From Monoraphidium neglectum (Eukaryota > Chlorophyta > Chlorophyceae > Sphaeropleales > Selenastraceae): DNA of 10,224 bases. Made by a program: the position numbers and the translations under genes. The stretch covers positions 3,775-13,998 of the forward strand of contig NW_014012074.1 of the NCBI RefSeq assembly GCF_000611645.1, given 5' to 3'. A model generated the notes under the pieces. The model searched no databases. It saw only the letters and a list, made by a program, of their open reading frames with translations, and had not been told where the DNA came from. Below, one piece after another: positions 6,197 through 10,224 of the stretch (positions are counted from its first letter, which is position 1; each line of letters begins with the position of its first letter).

Positions 6197-8869
6197 ATGT
6201 TCGCGGACCAGTCTAAGGCCCCGGTGGGGAGCATAGGCGTGGGAGCAACGCACGCCACAGTCGTAACACACGCGTCACCAAGTACAGGGGGATTTCAAAA
6301 GCTTGCACGCGACGTCTTTGCGGGCACATGCGGTGAGCGGCCCGCATGCGTGCGTGTTAGCGGCAGGTGCAGCGGCGTTGTAGCTTGTAGGCATCCATAT
6401 GCAGCGCCGCTAAATGTATAGACACATCAGATAGGTCCATATCAGCTCTACGAGGCGATGTCATGCGGCTTGAAGCCTGTGGACGGGCGTGCACGCACCC
6501 ACCAACGCGCTGCTGAAGATCTGTTGACCGTGCAGTGCGCCCACGCACGCACCACCGCCCGCCGCCTTCACCAACAGGCGGCATATCTGTCACCCTCGTT
6601 GGCCACCCTTTCGACACGCTCAAGGTCAGGCTGCAAACTCAGCCCACGACCAACCCCATATACTGTGAGCGCCGAGGCCCAGGGAGCGGGCGACGGTTCC
6701 TGCGTTGAGCCACCGCGCTCAGCGGTTGCTTGCCTCGGATAGTTTGTTTCAGCCTGAAGGCAAGGGGACGGTCGCATCAGGAACCAGGCATGCATGATCC
6801 TGAGGGGTAAAACGCCACTGCACGGGTCCATACCAAATCCAGGGGCACTTGCAGCGGGTGGTATCTCTTAGGCACGCCGTGCATGATCAACTCCCTTTCA
6901 TCTCTCCCTGTGCCCCGGCCCCGCAGCCGGCGTGGTCGACTGCGCGCGCAAGACCGTGCAGTGGGAGGGCCTTGGCGGCCTGTACAAGGTGCGCCACGGC
7001 TGGCTCCGACGCTGGGCAAAACCAGCGGTGGCAGTGCGCCACCCAACGGCCGTGTCCCGAGACCATGCGCAAATAGAACCCTTGCTCGCACACACGCCTG
7101 TCAGCACCCCCGCCCCCCACCCTCCCATACTTCCTGTAACACTTCTCGTTCCCAACACCCGGCACTTGTGCATCAAGAAACCACCCCTTGCCGGCCGGTC
7201 CCCCAGGGCGTCGCCTCCCCGCTGGCGGGCCAGATGCTGTTCCGCGCGTCGCTCTTCGCCACCTTTGGCAGCAGCAAGCGGTGGCTGGCAACAGACACGG
7301 ACGGCGGCGCGCGGGCGCTGACCACGGCGGACTTCTACAAGGCCGGCGCCATCACGGGGTTTGTAGCGGCGTTCACAGAGGGGCCCATCGACTTTTTCAA
7401 GAGCCAGATCCAGGTGAGACTGGGGGAGGTCGCATGTGCTTGCGTCGGCAGCCGGTGGGGCCTTGACGGGCCATGCGATGCACCGCGTCTGGTTTTCGGT
7501 GCTGGACGCAGGGGCAGCTGGCCTCTGAGGCAGGGGCAACGTCGGTGAGAGGGGCCCTGCGGCGCGTTGGCGGCTGCTGCAGGCAGCTGCGCACCCGCGT
7601 GCTGCTGCTGCACAGACCGTCCCAGCCGCTCCTGCCCCTGTACACGTGCAATGGCGCGGTATCTCATAATTTTTTCTATCCCCGCGACTGCATTAAACCC
7701 CCCAGGTCCAGATCATCCGCTCCAAGGTCAACCCTGAATACAAGGCGCCCTACACCACGGTCTGGGAGTGCGTGCGCGCCGCAGTCCAGGAAAACGGTGT
7801 CAGGGGGCCCTTCCAGGTGCGGCTTGGGGGAAGCACTGCCACCCGCGGACTGCTCAACTAAATGTGGCAGGGGCCGGGGATTAAGGGGATGTAATAGCGG
7901 AGGCGGTAGCAATGCAATTGGCGTGTGCAGCGGTGGTGGCGGCGGCGGCGGCGGCGTCGCAGTCCAGAGCAGGGGTTCTCGTAATAGCCTCGCGCGAACG
8001 AAGCAGGCCAGGGGCGCGGCTGAACAGCTCGCTGACCAGCAGCGCTTGCAGAGAGCAGCCGCATCTCCCCCTTCATAGTGCTACCAGCGCTCCAGCCGGG
8101 GCTGCCTGGCCGCCCAGGGGGCAGCCCTGCTGCCCTCTCGCTTCAACTGCCTCCACGCGCCTCCCCCGCCTACCCGCACCAATTGCAGGGCCTGGGTGCG
8201 ACCATCCTGCGCAACACCCCCGCCAATTCTGTCTACTTGGGCACCTTCGAGGTCCTCAAGCGCGCCGCCGCGCAGCGCCTAGACACGGCGCCTGAGAAGC
8301 TGCCGGCCTGGGTGGTGCTGTCGGCCGCCGGACTGGGGGGCGTGTGCTACTGGGGCGTCATCTTCCCTGTGGACTGCGTGAAATCCGCGATGCAGACCGA
8401 CAGCCTGGCCAAGGCGCAGAGGAGGTTCCCAGACATGGTCACGACTGCCAAAGTGCGCGCGCGTGTGCCCGTGTGTCCGTGGGGTGACGTCTGCGCGATA
8501 CTGCAAGTGCTTGCAAGACTGCACAGTCTTGTGCGACAACCGAAGGTTGTCTGGAAGCAGCACGGAGCAAGGAGGGTGTGGATGCAGTGTCGGCAGCTCA
8601 ATCAACTTTTCCTTTCTTGGCCTCCTGGCTGGGCGTGGTTCGCCCACCATACTTGCATTGCAACAGTTTCATGATGTCTGCGTGACTAATCTAACTCCCC
8701 TGCCCTTGCGGGCCCCCGCTCCTTCAACGTGCAGCTGCTGTGGCAGGAGGGGGGCGTGCGGCGGTTCTACAAGGGCTTCACGCCCTGCATCATCCGCGCC
8801 GCCCCCGCGAATGCGGCCATGCTGTACACCGTCGACCGCGTCACCACAGCGCTCACAAGCGCCAGTTGA
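6197..8869 (+). CDS. Mitochondrial carrier family (SLC25) protein, carnitine/acylcarnitine or amino-acid carrier-like, seven exons
   Basis: Exons 6197-6332, 6578-6664, 6927-6988, 7207-7413, 7706-7816, 8189-8452 and 8735-8869 give 333 residues. The first two introns are phase 1, the rest phase 0. Each odd-numbered membrane helix has its signature: PFDTLK (56-61), PIDFFK (155-160) and PVDCVK (261-266), with the following EG segments (WEGLGGLYKG, QEGGVRRFYKGF) completing the three tandem repeats. Even-numbered helices carry RNTPANS (209-215) and RAAPANA (310-316), as in the carnitine/acylcarnitine, basic amino acid and plant BOU-type branch; the substrate is not decidable by eye. Carriers of this kind exchange metabolites across the inner mitochondrial membrane. 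The first 35 residues are a polar, weakly conserved extension. ATG 6197 is chosen because the splice from TGC-G (6332) into GC-GGC-ATA rebuilds AGTCGGISVTLVGHPFDTLK. A peroxisomal or plastid location cannot be excluded. Confidence 0.9.
6328..6348 (+). repeat. Hairpin across the first splice donor of the carrier gene
   Basis: CATGCGG (6327-6333) and CCGCATG (6342-6348) are exact reverse complements with an 8-base loop. The last base of the left arm is the G of the intron-1 donor (GT at 6333-6334), so folding would place the exon-intron junction in the stem. Confidence 0.45.
7135..7139 (+). promoter_or_regulatory. Intronic TGTAA (cryptic polyadenylation signal) in carrier intron 3
   Basis: TGTAA lies in the 218-base intron 6989-7206. 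A second copy is in intron 5 (7890-7894). Either could cause premature polyadenylation; use is not demonstrated. Confidence 0.25.
7817..8188 (+). other. Carrier intron 5, with a GGC-repeat tract and TGTAA
   Basis: This is the longest carrier intron (372 bases), from the GTGCGG donor after TTCCAG to the ATTGCAG acceptor. It contains a (GGC)n tract at ~7932-7956 and TGTAA at 7890-7894. The stretch just before the acceptor is open in the downstream exon frame, but the translation is low complexity and not carrier-like. Confidence 0.75.
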
Positions 8870-10084
8870 CGGCCCACGCCCCCGCGCGACGCGGCCGGCC
8901 TGGGGTGCACGGCTTGACGGCGCTGAGCGCCACGCTGTGGGGTGTGCCGCAGCCGTGTGCCCCCCCTCTGCAGCAGCTCGATGGTTGACCAACGGGCGCA
9001 TTGTTGCTTATGTGCCATTGAACTACCAATGATGACAAAATCAAATCTGTTGTGAGGTCGCAAACAGACCTGGGGACCCAAGGTTGACGAGCGTTTTTGA
9101 CAATGATTACGTGCATGCTGATGCCCGCTGAATGGGCTGACTTGTCGCGCACCACTACAACAGCCGCGGCTGCTGTCGGCGCCTTTTCTTGTTGACAGGC
9201 CACGCGCCTTGACTGCCCCCAAGGGCAGCGGATGAGGCACGGGTGGTGCCGGTGGCGCGGGTAGTGCGCTGCCAGGCGTTAGTTGCTTGGTTTTGTGTAC
9301 AACAGTCGTCGTCGTGTGCTGGTGCTGGGGACACCACGCCGCCAACAGTGCTTATCACGGCGACGCCAAACACCGAGTGGCTGGAAATGGCATGCACCTC
9401 GGGTGCGCCTTTGCCTGTGGTGTGCACCTGTCGGAGGGTGCGAGTAGATAGAGTGACACCCGCCACGACGGGCCACCCATCCTAGGGAGGCCACAGCGGC
9501 GGAAGGCTTGGCTGATTGCGCCCGGCCAAATGGCACTGGCATACGTGCGCGGTGCTTGCCCTTGTCCAATTGAGCGGAGGATGTTCTTCAAGCCCATCAT
9601 ACCACACCGTGTACAGTCACTCAATCCACAGACCTGACACAGCGATGACAGGAAACTTCTTCCAGCCCGCTGCACACACCACGCCATGCCGTCTAGGACC
9701 CTGCCCTCCTGCAGCGGGAGTCCACTTTTTGCGAGCGGCCCTGTGGCAGTTTGTTCGTTTGCAGGAAGTTATGCTGCATTGCAAAGCTGATGCTTCTGCC
9801 TGTTTGTGTGCCCGCAATTCACAATGTTGCGCCCTGTCAGGATGGTGAGACCAAAAGTGAAGATAGTAACCGTCTGAAACGAGCGCGACGCAGGCACGGC
9901 GATAAAAAGGCATTGAATGATGGCTGCAGCAGTTGTGCAGGGCAGCGGTGCTTTAGATGATGTTGTACATGTCGAGCGGGCCAGTTGCATGACAACAGCA
10001 CAGGTGTGCCCGGCGGCAGGGCCACACGACGCAAATGTGCGCGTACGCCACAACAGCCGCTGCAGGGGCCCCGCCCGCGTATCA

Positions 10085-10094
10085 GGGGTTCCCC
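10085..10094. repeat. Perfect 10-bp palindrome GGGGTTCCCC-type
   Basis: GGGGTTCCCC reads as GGGG-TT-CCCC, two 4-bp arms around a 2-base centre. It follows ATCA, giving ATCAGGGG, the same 8-mer found in the left arm of the inverted-repeat element at 5814-5821. Confidence 0.35.
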
Positions 10095-10111
10095 GAAACA
10101 ACACAAATCCA

Positions 10112-10149
10112 GACCTGATGGCAGTGCCGTGCAAAAACGCCATCAGGTC
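10112..10149. repeat. Perfect 11-bp inverted repeat with 16-base loop
   Basis: GACCTGATGGC (10112-10122) and GCCATCAGGTC (10139-10149) are exact reverse complements separated by 16 bases. It is the longest simple hairpin I found in the 3' non-genic stretch and lies 75 bases from the window edge. It could belong to the regulatory or transcribed region of a gene to the right. Confidence 0.5.
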
Positions 10150-10224
10150 AGCATTTCAGATTGCAACCAAATCAAGCGCACCGGGGCACCGTCATTTCGG
10201 CGCCCCCCCTGCCCCGCCCCCGCC

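Larger units (their letters stand above)
8870..10224. other. Intergenic or 3'-flanking stretch with no recognised gene
   Basis: These 1355 bases hold no ORF with recognisable motifs on either strand; the longest are about 100-190 codons with biased, motif-free composition and in part antisense to the last carrier exon. GC content is lower than in the genes. No TGTAA occurs on the plus strand and no TTACA (the minus-strand equivalent) was seen. A variant TGTAC occurs at 9296-9300. Part must be the 3' UTR of the carrier gene, whose end I cannot place. Confidence 0.5.

Noticed and set aside
8078..8674. A long open frame starting in carrier intron 5, crossing exon 6 and running into intron 6.
   Set aside because: Only the exon-6 part (8189-8452) matches the carrier family. 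Both ends coincide with good acceptor and donor sites, and the flanks are low complexity.
9028..9131. Possible C/D-box snoRNA (ATGATGA at ~9029 with CTGA at ~9118 and ~9128).
   Set aside because: No terminal stem joins the sequences flanking the two boxes and no convincing C'/D' pair is present; these short boxes are expected by chance.
9155..10143. Several 70-124 codon ORFs on both strands downstream of the carrier.
   Set aside because: None has a recognisable domain, signal peptide, plausible splice partner or coding-type composition; they overlap one another in several frames.
1..10224. CRISPR array, insertion sequence, viral or defence genes.
   Set aside because: No regularly spaced repeats, transposase, integrase or phage-type proteins are visible, and the spliced genes mark this as nuclear eukaryotic DNA.

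Overview
The window looks like nuclear DNA of a GC-rich green alga (Chlorophyta). The evidence is short spliced exons with GTG(A/C)G-type donors and CAG acceptors, Ala/Gly/Ser/Gln-rich low-complexity protein segments, TGTAA polyadenylation-type signals after two of the genes, and a riboflavin synthase with a transit-peptide-like leader. I cannot name the genus. Homology statements come from reading motifs by eye; no search was run.

Layout. (1) 1-875, plus strand: the 3' end of a gene whose product resembles the C-terminus of a MON2-type (BIG/Sec7-related) Golgi/endosomal trafficking scaffold. Two TGTAA signals follow at 910-926. (2) 1091-4008, minus strand: a four-exon SET-domain protein methyltransferase of the Rubisco-LSMT/SETD class, convergent with gene 1. 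It carries what looks like a second substrate-binding domain in front of its SET domain, which is the most unusual coding feature here. (3) 4009-4560: a promoter region shared by two divergent genes. (4) 4561-5564, plus strand: two-exon riboflavin synthase (alpha/RibE type), probably plastid-targeted. (5) 5565-6196: its 3' UTR, then a strongly self-complementary 147-bp element (5810-5956) and a TATA-like promoter. (6) 6197-8869, plus strand: a seven-exon mitochondrial carrier family (SLC25) protein of the carnitine/acylcarnitine or amino-acid carrier-like branch. (7) 8870-10224: no gene recognised; it holds a strong hairpin near the right edge.

For the three internal genes I chose splice sites where the reading frame joins across the intron into uninterrupted family motifs. 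Examples are WTM|VERHDP and AIQ|VRFPDG in the methyltransferase, GLAE|VVDV in riboflavin synthase, and AGTC-G|G-ISVTL in the carrier. The resulting lengths are 674, 258 and 333 residues.

The genes are housekeeping functions (trafficking, protein methylation, flavin synthesis, mitochondrial transport) with no sign of a shared pathway. I did not find a defence system, CRISPR array, transposase or virus. The candidates for something new are the domain order of the methyltransferase and the inverted-repeat element at 5810-5956.
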